A stretch of DNA of 64,000 bases from JAJCYK01 sp965224285 (GTDB lineage Bacteria; Bacteroidota; Bacteroidia; Cytophagales; Cyclobacteriaceae): NCBI GenBank assembly GCA_965224285.1, contig OZ245043.1:4836001-4900000 (forward strand). The letters are read 5' to 3'. The position numbers and the translations under genes were made by a program. This document shows, one piece after another, positions 25,317 through 33,171 of the stretch. The notes under the pieces are model-generated. The model saw only the letters and a program-made list of their open reading frames with translations. It did not search any database and had not been told where the DNA came from. Every line of letters begins with the position of its first letter. Position 1 is the stretch's first letter.

Positions 25317-26367
25317 AATTATATTATTTGGGGGCGGGGATTCATATGGAGAGTGTTTGTTAATTAATATCAATGATGACACTTATGTCGTTATTGATTC
25401 ATTTATTAACTATGCCTCCGGAAATTCCGTTATTCTAGACTATCTACAGGAAGCAGTAATCTCACCTGAAAAAGTAAAGTTCATCATTGCAACTCATTGG
25501 CACGATGATCATGTAAAAGGCCTTTCACAAGTCTTAAAAGAGTGTTCTCAATCCAAATTTGTTATCTCTAATGCTCTTAGTAGCAACGAGTTTTTGACGC
25601 TTCTGGGCAAACATGATTTAATCAGCTCTCACAATTCTGGAATTAAGGAGTTCTCAGAGATGTTCGAGTACCTTTCGGATAAAGGTGTCAAACCCATACT
25701 TGTTTCTCAAGATCAAATAATTCATCGAAATCAAATTAATGAGATAGGGGTTGAAATTGTGGCTTTGTCACCTTCCAACAGCTCGATAATTGATGCACTT
25801 CATTTTTTTAATTCGCTTCCTATAAATGGGTCCAACAAAAATGTAGTCAAACCAAAACTTAACCATTTGTCTATTGTAGTCCAAATGAAGGTAAATGACT
25901 TAACTTGCTTGTTTGGAGCGGACTTGGAGAATCACCCAGACACAGAAAAGGGTTGGACGGCGGTTCTGGGTTCTGAAACCTTCAGCGTAAAAACAAGCAA
26001 TGTATTCAAAGTACCCCATCATGGATCAAAAAATGCTTCAAGCAATGAATTATGGGCCAGCTTATCCAACAGCAATATTATTTCGATGTTAACACCATGG
26101 AGGAGAGGGAATAGATTTATTCCTACTAACGATGAAGCAAGGGAAATTCTCACTCACTCAGATCAAGCCTATATCACCTCTAACCCTAAGGAAGTAGTGA
26201 AGAAAAAACGTGATTATAAGATTACAAAAAAGTTAAGAAGATTAGGAATCGATCCTAAATCTCTGGAGAAAAAGCATGGACGAGTAATTTTGAAATTTGA
26301 AAACAATAACTATACCACCACTCTGGAAGGTTCAGCATCTGAACTTTTGTCTATTTATGATAATTGA
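25309..26367 (+). CDS. ComEC/Rec2-like metallo-beta-lactamase-fold hydrolase (cassette gene C)
   Basis: About 352 residues, soluble. Zinc motif THWHDDH (the HxHxDH signature) near residue 64; further ligands are expected in FGADLENHP and in VPHHGSKNASS. The gap between motifs and the HHGS block are typical of the ComEC/Rec2-type branch, whose members can be nucleases or phosphodiesterases, but here no membrane channel is attached. A basic tail (KKKRDYKITKKLRRLG) is compatible with nucleic acid binding. It has no ATG: GTG at 25309 or TTG at 25306, both inside the end of gene B, so translation is coupled. It is the last gene before the right 147-bp repeat. Confidence 0.85.
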   Translation: MFEIILFGGGDSYGECLLININDDTYVVIDSFINYASGNSVILDYLQEAVISPEKVKFIIATHWHDDHVKGLSQVLKECSQSKFVISNALSSNEFLTLLGKHDLISSHNSGIKEFSEMFEYLSDKGVKPILVSQDQIIHRNQINEIGVEIVALSPSNSSIIDALHFFNSLPINGSNKNVVKPKLNHLSIVVQMKVNDLTCLFGADLENHPDTEKGWTAVLGSETFSVKTSNVFKVPHHGSKNASSNELWASLSNSNIISMLTPWRRGNRFIPTNDEAREILTHSDQAYITSNPKEVVKKKRDYKITKKLRRLGIDPKSLEKKHGRVILKFENNNYTTTLEGSASELLSIYDN

Positions 26368-26389
26368 TGTCGGGATTCGTTGTATCCAA

Positions 26390-26536
26390 AACCGCGTACA
26401 AACCCCGTGCAAATGAAAAATGAGTTATGAAATGAAACTCATAACTCATTGATTATCAAGTACGCTCCTTCATGGTTCCACTTCGGCCAACCACAGGATT
26501 ACCGCCCACCTTAGCTTCGGCGGATAAACTTCTCCT
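26390..26536. repeat. 147-bp direct repeat, right copy
   Basis: Same sequence and orientation as 21482-21628, with 3 differences clustered near the right end (TTAGCTTCGGCGG versus TTAACCTCGTCGG). It includes the 12-bp inverted repeat. It starts 23 bases after the stop of the metallo-beta-lactamase-fold gene. Confidence 0.9.
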
Positions 26537-26538
26537 CA

Positions 26539-26677
26539 TTCCCTTTAAACTGTATAAATGAGCTGCATTCACTCCCATCTCCGTGCCTGCGCTTTGATGG
26601 GCACCGCACTCAATCAATCACTCATTCAATCATTCAATCATTCACTCATTCACTCATTCCGTACGCCCGGAAGGACT
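26539..26677. repeat. tRNA-end-containing repeat, unit 1
   Basis: This unit (TTCCCTTTAAACTG..., a 60-base conserved head, then ATTC/ACTC-type repeats) ends in GTACGCCCGGAAGGACT, an exact copy of the last bases of the tRNA-Arg gene. It is repeated at 26713-26867, where the tRNA end is the real one. It looks like an attachment-site duplicate or a tandem duplication. Confidence 0.8.
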
Positions 26678-26712
26678 TCCGCCTTCGCTACGGACGGATA
26701 GACTTCTCATCC

Positions 26713-26867
26713 TTCCCTTTAAACTGTATAAATGAGCTGCATCCACTCCCATCTCCGCGCCTGCGCTTCGATGGGCACCGCACTCACTCAATCAATCAAT
26801 CACTCATTCACTCATTCACTCATTCACTCATTCACTCATTCACTCATTCAGTACGCCCGGAAGGACT
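26713..26867. repeat. tRNA-end-containing repeat, unit 2
   Basis: Second copy of the unit at 26539-26677, differing by a few substitutions and by more ACTCATTC repeats. Its right end lies within the tRNA-Arg gene. Confidence 0.8.
26802..26849. repeat. Octamer tandem repeat (ACTCATTC)6
   Basis: Six perfect copies of ACTCATTC end two bases before the tRNA 3' end; unit 1 has fewer and less regular copies. It is expected to vary in copy number by slippage. There is no spacer, so it is not a CRISPR array. Confidence 0.9.
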
Positions 26868-26925
26868 CGAACCCTCAACCCTCTGATCCGAAGTCAGATA
26901 TTCTATCCAGTTGAACTACGGGCGC
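26852..26925 (-). tRNA. tRNA-Arg (anticodon TCG)
   Basis: A cloverleaf can be folded on the minus strand: acceptor GCGCCCG/CGGGCGT, D stem GTTC/GAAT, anticodon stem TCTGA/TCAGA with loop CTTCGGA (anticodon TCG), T stem GAGGG/CCTTC with loop TTCGAGT. CCA is not encoded. The 5' end lies only 6 bases downstream of the sucC stop codon, so it is probably processed from the sucC transcript. Confidence 0.92.
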
Positions 26926-26931
26926 AGATCT

Positions 26932-28122
26932 TTAACTCAAGACCTCTTTGACCTTTTCCGCAGCATCCTTGAGCAGAATAGCGGAAAACACTTTCAACCC
27001 CGACTCTTCAATGATCTTGGCCCCTTCTTCCGCATTGGTGCCTTGGAGCCTTACAATGATAGGTACCTCGATCTCTCCTATATTTTTATAGGCTTCCACC
27101 ACGCCATTGGCCACCCGGTCGCAGCGTACGATACCTCCGAAGATATTGATCAAAATGGCTTTTACGTTGGGGTCCTTTAAAATTATCCTGAACCCTGCTT
27201 CTACGGTCTTGGCATTGGCTCCACCTCCCACATCTAAAAAGTTGGCGGGATCGCCGCCCGATAATTTGATAATATCCATGGTGGCCATGGCCAGTCCTGC
27301 TCCGTTCACCATACATCCCACGTTGCCATCCAGCTTTACGTAATTCAAGCCCGATTTGCTGGCTTCTACTTCCAGGGGATCTTCTTCGCTAAGATCCCTC
27401 AATTCTGCCAGGTCCTGATGGCGGAACAGGGCATTGTCATCCAGGTTCACCTTGGCGTCCACCGCCAGGATCTTGTCGTCTGAAGTCTTCAATACCGGAT
27501 TGATCTCAAACATGGAGGAATCGGTTTGTATATAGGCTTCATACAAGGCATTGATAAAGCGCACCATCTCCTTAAAGGCCCTGCCCTCAAGGCCCAAGGC
27601 AAAAGCGATCTTGCGCGCCTGAAAAGGCTGTAATCCCAATTCCGGATCAATGCGCTCCTTTACAATCTTGTCGGGAGTCTTACTGGCCACCTCTTCGATA
27701 TCTACTCCTCCCTCGGAACTGGCCATGATCACATTACAGTTATGGGCCCGGTCCAATAAAATACTGAGATAGTATTCTTTAGGCTCTTTTTCCCCTGGAT
27801 AATACACGTCCTGCGCGATCAGCACCTTGTGCACTTCTTTGCCCTCCGGCCCGGTTTGATGGGTGACCAGTTGCATCCCCAGGATCTGCTCTGAAAGTGT
27901 CTTTACCTGCTCCAGATTCTTAGCCAGTTTTACTCCTCCTCCTTTCCCTCTTCCTCCGGCGTGGATCTGGGCTTTCACCACATACCAGTTGGTGCCGGTT
28001 TCGGCATGGAGCTGCTTGGCCGCTTCCAGGGCTTTTTCCGGGTTGTCGGCGACAATCCCTTCCTGGATTTTGACTCCGTAATTTTTAAGCAGATCCTTTG
28101 CTTGATATTCGTGTATATCCAT
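26932..28122 (-). CDS. sucC: Succinate-CoA ligase (ADP-forming) subunit beta
   Basis: A 396-residue enzyme of the citric acid cycle; with SucD it makes succinate, CoA and ATP from succinyl-CoA. The start MDIHEYQAKDLLKNYGV is canonical. The ATP-grasp domain has KAQIHAGGRGKGGGVKLA and EINPVL; the C-terminal CoA-ligase domain has GNVGCMVNGAGLAMATMDI and NIFGGIVRCDRVA. The length is normal and all conserved blocks are present. sucD is not adjacent in the window. Upstream a TTG (28166-28168) and TAGATTCG (28138-28145) on the minus strand, 20 bases apart, approximate a Bacteroidota promoter. A tRNA-Arg gene follows after 6 bases. Confidence 0.97.
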   Translation of the reverse strand: MDIHEYQAKDLLKNYGVKIQEGIVADNPEKALEAAKQLHAETGTNWYVVKAQIHAGGRGKGGGVKLAKNLEQVKTLSEQILGMQLVTHQTGPEGKEVHKVLIAQDVYYPGEKEPKEYYLSILLDRAHNCNVIMASSEGGVDIEEVASKTPDKIVKERIDPELGLQPFQARKIAFALGLEGRAFKEMVRFINALYEAYIQTDSSMFEINPVLKTSDDKILAVDAKVNLDDNALFRHQDLAELRDLSEEDPLEVEASKSGLNYVKLDGNVGCMVNGAGLAMATMDIIKLSGGDPANFLDVGGGANAKTVEAGFRIILKDPNVKAILINIFGGIVRCDRVANGVVEAYKNIGEIEVPIIVRLQGTNAEEGAKIIEESGLKVFSAILLKDAAEKVKEVLS

Positions 28123-28159
28123 GGATTTAAATTTGCACGAATCTACATCTTTTGCCGGT

Positions 28160-28207
28160 CACTAGCAAGGCTAAGATTGGTTAGTACCGGCAGGCTCCTG
28201 GCTAGTG
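28160..28207. other. Hairpin in the sucC / ABC-ATPase divergent region
   Basis: CACTAGCAAGG (28160-28170) pairs with CCTGGCTAGTG (28197-28207) with one mismatch around a 26-base loop. It overlaps the putative -33 of sucC and could be an operator or a small repeat; the loop also contains CAGGC, repeated as GCCTG just outside. Confidence 0.4.
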
Positions 28208-28292
28208 CCTGTATGACTACCGGGGCCTCCTAAGAACCCCGTCCGATGGCAGGAAATCTGCCACCCTATGGCGTTTATAGTGATAATTTACT

Positions 28293-28300
28293 TATGTTTG
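28293..28300 (+). promoter_or_regulatory. Bacteroidota -7 box before the ABC ATPase gene
   Basis: TATGTTTG matches TAnnTTTG. It contains the first methionine codon of the longer frame (28294), which therefore can hardly be the start; the GTG at 28324 lies a short leader downstream. No good -33 TTG is seen. Confidence 0.4.
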
Positions 28301-28323
28301 CCAGACCAACTTTTGCATTCATC

Positions 28324-28983
28324 GTGCTGGAGGCATCACAGATATTTAAGTCCTTTAACTCGCTTCAGGTGTTGAAGGGGATCGACCTCAAAATAGAGGA
28401 TGGTGAGATCATTTCCATAATGGGGGCTTCCGGCGCCGGCAAAAGTACCTTACTGCATATTTTGGGTTCTTTAGATGCTCCGGATAGGGGGCAGGTGAGC
28501 CTCAATGGCGAATCCCTGTTTACCATGAGTTCTAAAGACTTGTCAGCATTCCGTAACCAGCATATCGGGTTTGTCTTTCAGTTCCATAACTTGTTGCCGG
28601 AATTTACCGCCCTGGAAAACGTTTGCATTCCCGGTTATATTCAAAAGCGCAGGGAGCCTGAAGTGGAGGAAAAGGCCAGCGAACTTTTGACCTACTTGGG
28701 CATGGGTGAACGATTGGATCACAAACCTTCAGAACTTTCCGGTGGTGAACAGCAGCGTACGGCAGTGGCGCGAGCCCTCATTAACAGCCCATCGGTGGTA
28801 CTGGCGGATGAACCTTCAGGGAATTTGGATTCTCAGAACGCCCGGGAGCTTCACCAGTTATTTTTTGATCTGAGAGAGAAATACGGACAGACCTTTGTCG
28901 TCGTTACTCATAATGAAGAACTGGCTAAAATGACCGATCGGATGCTGGTAATTAAGGACGGGGTGATCGATCAACCATCCTGA
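28324..28983 (+). CDS. ABC transporter ATP-binding protein, LolD/MacB type
   Basis: About 220 residues from GTG 28324, which gives the family-typical beginning LEASQIFKSFNSLQVLKGID; the earlier ATG codons lie in or before a -7 box. Walker A is GASGAGKST, the Q-loop is in FVFQFHNLLPEF, the ABC signature is LSGGEQQRTAVARAL, Walker B is VVLADEPSGNLD, and the switch His is in VVTHNEEL. The size and the HNLLPEFTALENV segment match LolD, which drives lipoprotein release, or the ATPase of MacB-type exporters. No permease gene is adjacent, so the partner is encoded elsewhere. Confidence 0.88.
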   Translation: MLEASQIFKSFNSLQVLKGIDLKIEDGEIISIMGASGAGKSTLLHILGSLDAPDRGQVSLNGESLFTMSSKDLSAFRNQHIGFVFQFHNLLPEFTALENVCIPGYIQKRREPEVEEKASELLTYLGMGERLDHKPSELSGGEQQRTAVARALINSPSVVLADEPSGNLDSQNARELHQLFFDLREKYGQTFVVVTHNEELAKMTDRMLVIKDGVIDQPS

Positions 28984-29062
28984 AACCCAGGCAAGTCTGG
29001 TTTTAAGCGATGAATTTCCCTTAATATGGTGGCTATGTAAGATTTGCCGGGCAAAAATCTAA

Positions 29063-29090
29063 TTGCCTTAAGGTGAATTGGTTATTTTTG
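29063..29090 (+). promoter_or_regulatory. Promoter of the response regulator-kinase operon
   Basis: TTG at 29063 and TATTTTTG at 29083-29090, with a 17-base gap, match the Flavobacterium-type consensus TTG-N17-23-TAnnTTTG. Transcription would begin about 57 bases before the ATG at 29154. Confidence 0.5.
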
Positions 29091-29153
29091 AATACCTGGT
29101 GATAATGTTGGTTTGCAGCCATATCCTGATTTTAATTAATTAATTTTACACCA

Positions 29154-30536
29154 ATGGACGTGACCGGTAAGAAAATACTGATTGTCGAAGACGAAACCAG
29201 CTTACGGGAACTCTTAACCAAAATCCTGGGCCTGGAAGGATTTAAAGTGTTTGCAGCGGCCACCGTGGAAGAAGGGAAGGATATTCTGAATAACGAGGAT
29301 ATCTACCTGGTGATCACGGATGTAATGCTACCCGATGACAACGGTATTGAGTTTACCAAAGCCATTAAGAATAAGTTTCCCCTGATCGAGGTGATCGTGA
29401 TGACTGCTTTTGGCAATGTAAAGGATGGGGTGAAAGCCATGAAGTTGGGAGCATTTGATTATATCACCAAAGGGGATGGGGATGATAAATTGCCGCTGCT
29501 GGCTGCCAAAGCGGTGGAAAAGGCCATACTCAACCGGCAGTTGCATGAATTGGAACACCGGCTGGAGTCAAAATCCAGCTTTTCCAAGATCATCGGAAAA
29601 TCCAATGCGGTGAATAACCTGATTGAACTGGCTAAAAAGGTGGCAGTGACGGATACCACGGTGTTATTACTGGGAGAGACCGGTACCGGGAAGGAATTGC
29701 TAGCGGAAGCGCTGCACTCTGCCAGCAGGCGCCGCAAAGGACCGTTTATACCTATTAATTGTGCCGCTATACCAAAGGACCTGCAGGAGTCCGAATTGTT
29801 TGGCCACAAAAAAGGATCCTTCACCGGAGCCCATACCGACAAGAAAGGCTATTTCGAGGTAGCTGACCGAGGTACTATCCTGCTGGATGAGTTGGGGGAA
29901 ATGAGTGCTGATCTCCAGGCTAAATTATTGAGAACCCTGGAGAGTCGCAGCATTAACAGGGTGGGAGAGACTACCCCCATTCCCATAGACGTCCGGATAA
30001 TTGCAGCCACCAACCGGGAATTATTCGATGAAACTATTGACAATGAGTTCCGCAAAGATCTGTACTATCGACTCAGCACCTTCACCATCGAATTGCCTTC
30101 ATTGAAAGAACGCCGGGACGACATTCCTTTATTAGCCAGGCATTTTATGAATGTCAATGCCGAAAAGATCGGGAAGAACATCAGCAGTATGAGTGATAAT
30201 TATTTGGGTCATCTGCTTCAGCATGAATGGCCGGGTAACGTAAGGGAACTCAAGAATGTAATTGAAAGGTCTGTGATCCTGGCCGATGGCCCGGAACTGA
30301 CAGTAAAGACCCTGCCTAAGGAGCTATTACAGGCCAGGCCGTCAACCGTGGCGGAACAAACCAATGGCAACAGGGAACATACCCTGGAAGATATGGCCGA
30401 TTTAAAATCAATTGAAAAACAGCATATTCTAAGGGTTTTGAATTCAGCACAAGGCAATAAATCGGAGGCGGCTAAAAAATTAGATATCGGATTGGCCACT
30501 TTATATCGTAAATTAAAGGAATACGGGCTGGATTAA
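29154..30536 (+). CDS. Sigma-54-dependent response regulator (NtrC/AtoC type)
   Basis: 460 residues. A receiver domain (1-125) with the acidic pair in VEDE and phospho-Asp in VITDVMLPDDNG, a central AAA+ sigma-54 activator domain with Walker A GETGTGKE, the sigma-54 contact loop SFTGAHTDKKG, Walker B ILLDELGEM and RIIAATNREL, and a C-terminal Fis-type HTH (GNKSEAAKKLDIGLATLYRKL). It therefore activates sigma-54 promoters on phosphorylation. The cognate kinase gene begins 16 bases downstream. Target genes are not evident in the window; I see no obvious GG-N10-GC promoter beside it. Confidence 0.95.
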   Translation: MDVTGKKILIVEDETSLRELLTKILGLEGFKVFAAATVEEGKDILNNEDIYLVITDVMLPDDNGIEFTKAIKNKFPLIEVIVMTAFGNVKDGVKAMKLGAFDYITKGDGDDKLPLLAAKAVEKAILNRQLHELEHRLESKSSFSKIIGKSNAVNNLIELAKKVAVTDTTVLLLGETGTGKELLAEALHSASRRRKGPFIPINCAAIPKDLQESELFGHKKGSFTGAHTDKKGYFEVADRGTILLDELGEMSADLQAKLLRTLESRSINRVGETTPIPIDVRIIAATNRELFDETIDNEFRKDLYYRLSTFTIELPSLKERRDDIPLLARHFMNVNAEKIGKNISSMSDNYLGHLLQHEWPGNVRELKNVIERSVILADGPELTVKTLPKELLQARPSTVAEQTNGNREHTLEDMADLKSIEKQHILRVLNSAQGNKSEAAKKLDIGLATLYRKLKEYGLD

Positions 30537-30552
30537 TTCATAAAGGGTTGCT

Positions 30553-32421
30553 ATGAGACTAAGGACCCAAATTTTCAGCGGGCTTATATTTATCTTGATC
30601 CTGACGTTGATCCTGGCAGGGGTCTCCATCTATTATCTGGAAAATGTAGGTCAGGCTTCTGACCGCATCCTTCAGGATAACTACAGCAGTGTGAAGGCCT
30701 CAGAAGGACTGATCGTATCACTGGCCAAAGTAGATCAGATCCTGGCCAAGATATGCCTGGGGTCCAATTACAATGAGGATATCCTGCTGAGGATACTGGA
30801 ACGCGAAAAAGAAATTTTTACCAGCAACCTGGCTATATGTCAAGCCAACATCTCCGAAACAGGTGAAGCGAACCTGGTAAATAGCCTGGCTGATCAATAC
30901 CAGGCATATGAGGAGCAACTGTATGATTTCCGCAGCACCACCGACAGGGTGGGCCTTTATTTTTCAGTGCTACAAAGAAAGAACGAGCTACTTCGGGAAA
31001 CTTGTGAAACTCTGATCGATCTGAATCATAGCGCTTTGAGTAAGAAGGACAGGCTGGTACAGAACCTCTATTTCAACGCCAAAGTCTACGTATTCGTGAT
31101 CCTGATATTGGTACTCATTATTTCGGGTTTGGCCATCTACAAGTTTCCTCAGATGATCGTAAAACCCATCCTGGATATTACGGAAAAGATCCAAAGGGTG
31201 TCAGAAGGAGACTATGAACAAAAAATACCGGTCGATTCGGACACCGAACTGGGCGATATGAGTAAGGCATTCAATATCATGTCGGTAAAGCTGAAGGAGT
31301 TCGAGGAAATGAATCTGGAGCAGCTTAAGGCACAGAAATCCAGGATGGAAACCATCATCAAAAGTATTACCGATGGATTGGTGGTACTGAATGAAAAACG
31401 AGATATAATCCTTACCAATAACGCCGCATCTTCTATCTTGGACATCCCCGAACATCAATTGATCGGAAAAAATGCTACTGAATTGGCCCGGAACAATTCC
31501 ATTATGCAAGGGCTTATGGATCGCCTGGAGCAGAACAAGAGCAGTTTCGCCGCAGGAAAACAGGTCAACGGAGATCAGCCGAGCAAAGATCTAATAAAAA
31601 TTGAACCGCAGGAAGGCAAGCAGGAATTTTATTCCAAAGACATTATTGATGTAAAGAATATTGAAGATAACAACCGATCATTGGGGCATATCCTGTTGCT
31701 GAAGAATGTAACCTACTTCAAGCAATCTGATGAGGCCAAAACAAATTTTATTGCCGTGGCATCCCATGAGTTTAAGACCCCGTTATCAGCTATCAATATG
31801 TGTCTTATGTTATTGCAGGACAAACGATTTGGCTCCTTGAACCCTGAACAGGACGAGATCGTGGCGTCAATGAAAAGTGAGGTGCAACGCCTGATCAAGA
31901 TGGTTTCAGAGCTCCTCGATCTCTCAAAAATGGATACGGGACGTATCGATTTGGATAAAAAATTAGTATCGCCAAAAACGCTGATAGACTACAGTACTTC
32001 CCCCTTTGAAGTTCAGCTAAAGAAGAAAAAGATTACCCTTAAGCAGCAGGTGGATCCACAACTGCCCGATTTCATCGCCGATACCGAGAAGATATCCTGG
32101 GTGCTGATCAACTTTCTCAGTAACGCCATCAGGTACACACCAAAAGAGGGCACCATTGTAATTGAGGCTAATCGGCTTAATGGCAATGTTGAGTTTGCCG
32201 TTGTCGACAACGGCCCGGGAATCCCCCTGCATGATCAGTCCAAGGTTTTTCATAGGTTCGTTCAGTTAAACACCAATGGCGCCAAGAATGAAAAGGGACT
32301 GGGTCTGGGCTTGGCTATTTCCAAAGAAGTTATTACCGAACACCAGGGAGTCATAGGGGTGATTAGTGATGTTGGGAAAGGAAGCCGGTTTTATTTTTCT
32401 ATTCCCCTGGTCACGGGATGA
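30553..32421 (+). CDS. Membrane sensor histidine kinase (HAMP-PAS-HisKA-HATPase)
   Basis: 622 residues. Membrane segments at about 8-28 and 175-195 enclose a helical periplasmic sensor region. Then follow HAMP (MIVKPILDITEKIQRVSEGDY), a linker helix, PAS (about 270-340), HisKA with VASHEFKTPLSAI, and HATPase_c with WVLINFLSNAIRYTP (N box), DNGPGIP and GLGLGLAIS. No receiver is attached. The architecture resembles KinB-like kinases, which work with NtrC-type regulators, in agreement with the upstream neighbour. The ligand of the periplasmic four-helix bundle is unknown. It ends 3 bases from the convergent ATPase gene. Confidence 0.94.
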   Translation: MRLRTQIFSGLIFILILTLILAGVSIYYLENVGQASDRILQDNYSSVKASEGLIVSLAKVDQILAKICLGSNYNEDILLRILEREKEIFTSNLAICQANISETGEANLVNSLADQYQAYEEQLYDFRSTTDRVGLYFSVLQRKNELLRETCETLIDLNHSALSKKDRLVQNLYFNAKVYVFVILILVLIISGLAIYKFPQMIVKPILDITEKIQRVSEGDYEQKIPVDSDTELGDMSKAFNIMSVKLKEFEEMNLEQLKAQKSRMETIIKSITDGLVVLNEKRDIILTNNAASSILDIPEHQLIGKNATELARNNSIMQGLMDRLEQNKSSFAAGKQVNGDQPSKDLIKIEPQEGKQEFYSKDIIDVKNIEDNNRSLGHILLLKNVTYFKQSDEAKTNFIAVASHEFKTPLSAINMCLMLLQDKRFGSLNPEQDEIVASMKSEVQRLIKMVSELLDLSKMDTGRIDLDKKLVSPKTLIDYSTSPFEVQLKKKKITLKQQVDPQLPDFIADTEKISWVLINFLSNAIRYTPKEGTIVIEANRLNGNVEFAVVDNGPGIPLHDQSKVFHRFVQLNTNGAKNEKGLGLGLAISKEVITEHQGVIGVISDVGKGSRFYFSIPLVTG

Positions 32422-32424
32422 TCC

Positions 32425-33171
32425 TCAATGATGCATTTCCCGCATCAGCTTGTTGGCAAAAATAAAATCCTTCAACTCCTGGGCTTCAGCATCTGCAATA
32501 GTCTCGCTGGAACCTTCCCAAATCTTATGGCCTTTATGCAGGAACATCACATATTCTCCGATCTCCATCACCGAATTCATGTCATGGGTTACCACAATGG
32601 TAGTGATATTGTATTCCTGGGTGATTTCCTGGATCAGGTTATCGATCAGAATGGCAGTTTGAGGATCCAAGCCGGAGTTGGGTTCGTCACAAAACAGATA
32701 TTTGCTGTTATTGACCAGAGCACGGGCTATACCCACTCTTTTTTTCATTCCTCCACTGATTTCAGAGGGCATCTTTTTGTTGACCGCATCCAATCCCACT
32801 CTTTCCAGACAAAAGTTCACTCGGTCCAGCTTTTCCCCATAGCTCATCTCAGTCAGGACGTTAAGTGGAAACATGACATTTTCTTCCACATTCTTGGAAT
32901 CAAATAAGGCTCCACCTTGAAAAAGCATCCCAATCTCCCTCCTGATCTCGGTCTTCAGGTCCCGGTCGGCATGATTGAAATCTCTTCCGTCATAGCGAAC
33001 GGTTCCTTCATCTGGTTTGACTAAGCCCACAATACATTTTAACAATACGGTCTTGCCGGTACCGCTGGCGCCGATGATCAGATTAGTTTTACCATCCTCA
33101 AAGGTCCCACTGATATCGTGCAGGACTTCCTTGTCTTCAAAAGATTTGCTTATATTTTCAATTTCTATCAC
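32425..33171 (-). CDS. ABC transporter ATP-binding protein, MlaF type
   Basis: About 248 residues from a GTG at 33171 (VIEIENISKSFEDKEVLHDI); the longer frame from 33222 begins inside the permease gene. Walker A is GASGTGKTVLLK, the signature ISGGMKKRVGIARALV has the MKKR typical of Mla ATPases, Walker B is YLFCDEPNSGLDP, and the switch is VVTHDMNS. With the permease upstream it would move phospholipids or related lipids between membranes. The permease stop TAG shares its G with this GTG (TAGTG), a one-base overlap that implies coupled translation. Confidence 0.9.
   Translation of the reverse strand: MIEIENISKSFEDKEVLHDISGTFEDGKTNLIIGASGTGKTVLLKCIVGLVKPDEGTVRYDGRDFNHADRDLKTEIRREIGMLFQGGALFDSKNVEENVMFPLNVLTEMSYGEKLDRVNFCLERVGLDAVNKKMPSEISGGMKKRVGIARALVNNSKYLFCDEPNSGLDPQTAILIDNLIQEITQEYNITTIVVTHDMNSVMEIGEYVMFLHKGHKIWEGSSETIADAEAQELKDFIFANKLMREMHH

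Noticed and set aside
26780..26850. Short regular repeats resembling a CRISPR array
   Set aside because: The octamers are contiguous with no spacers and the unit is only 8 bp; it is a simple tandem repeat.
26732..26914. 60-codon frame made of His/Ser/Leu repeats
   Set aside because: It is the translation of the octamer tract and runs antisense into the tRNA gene.
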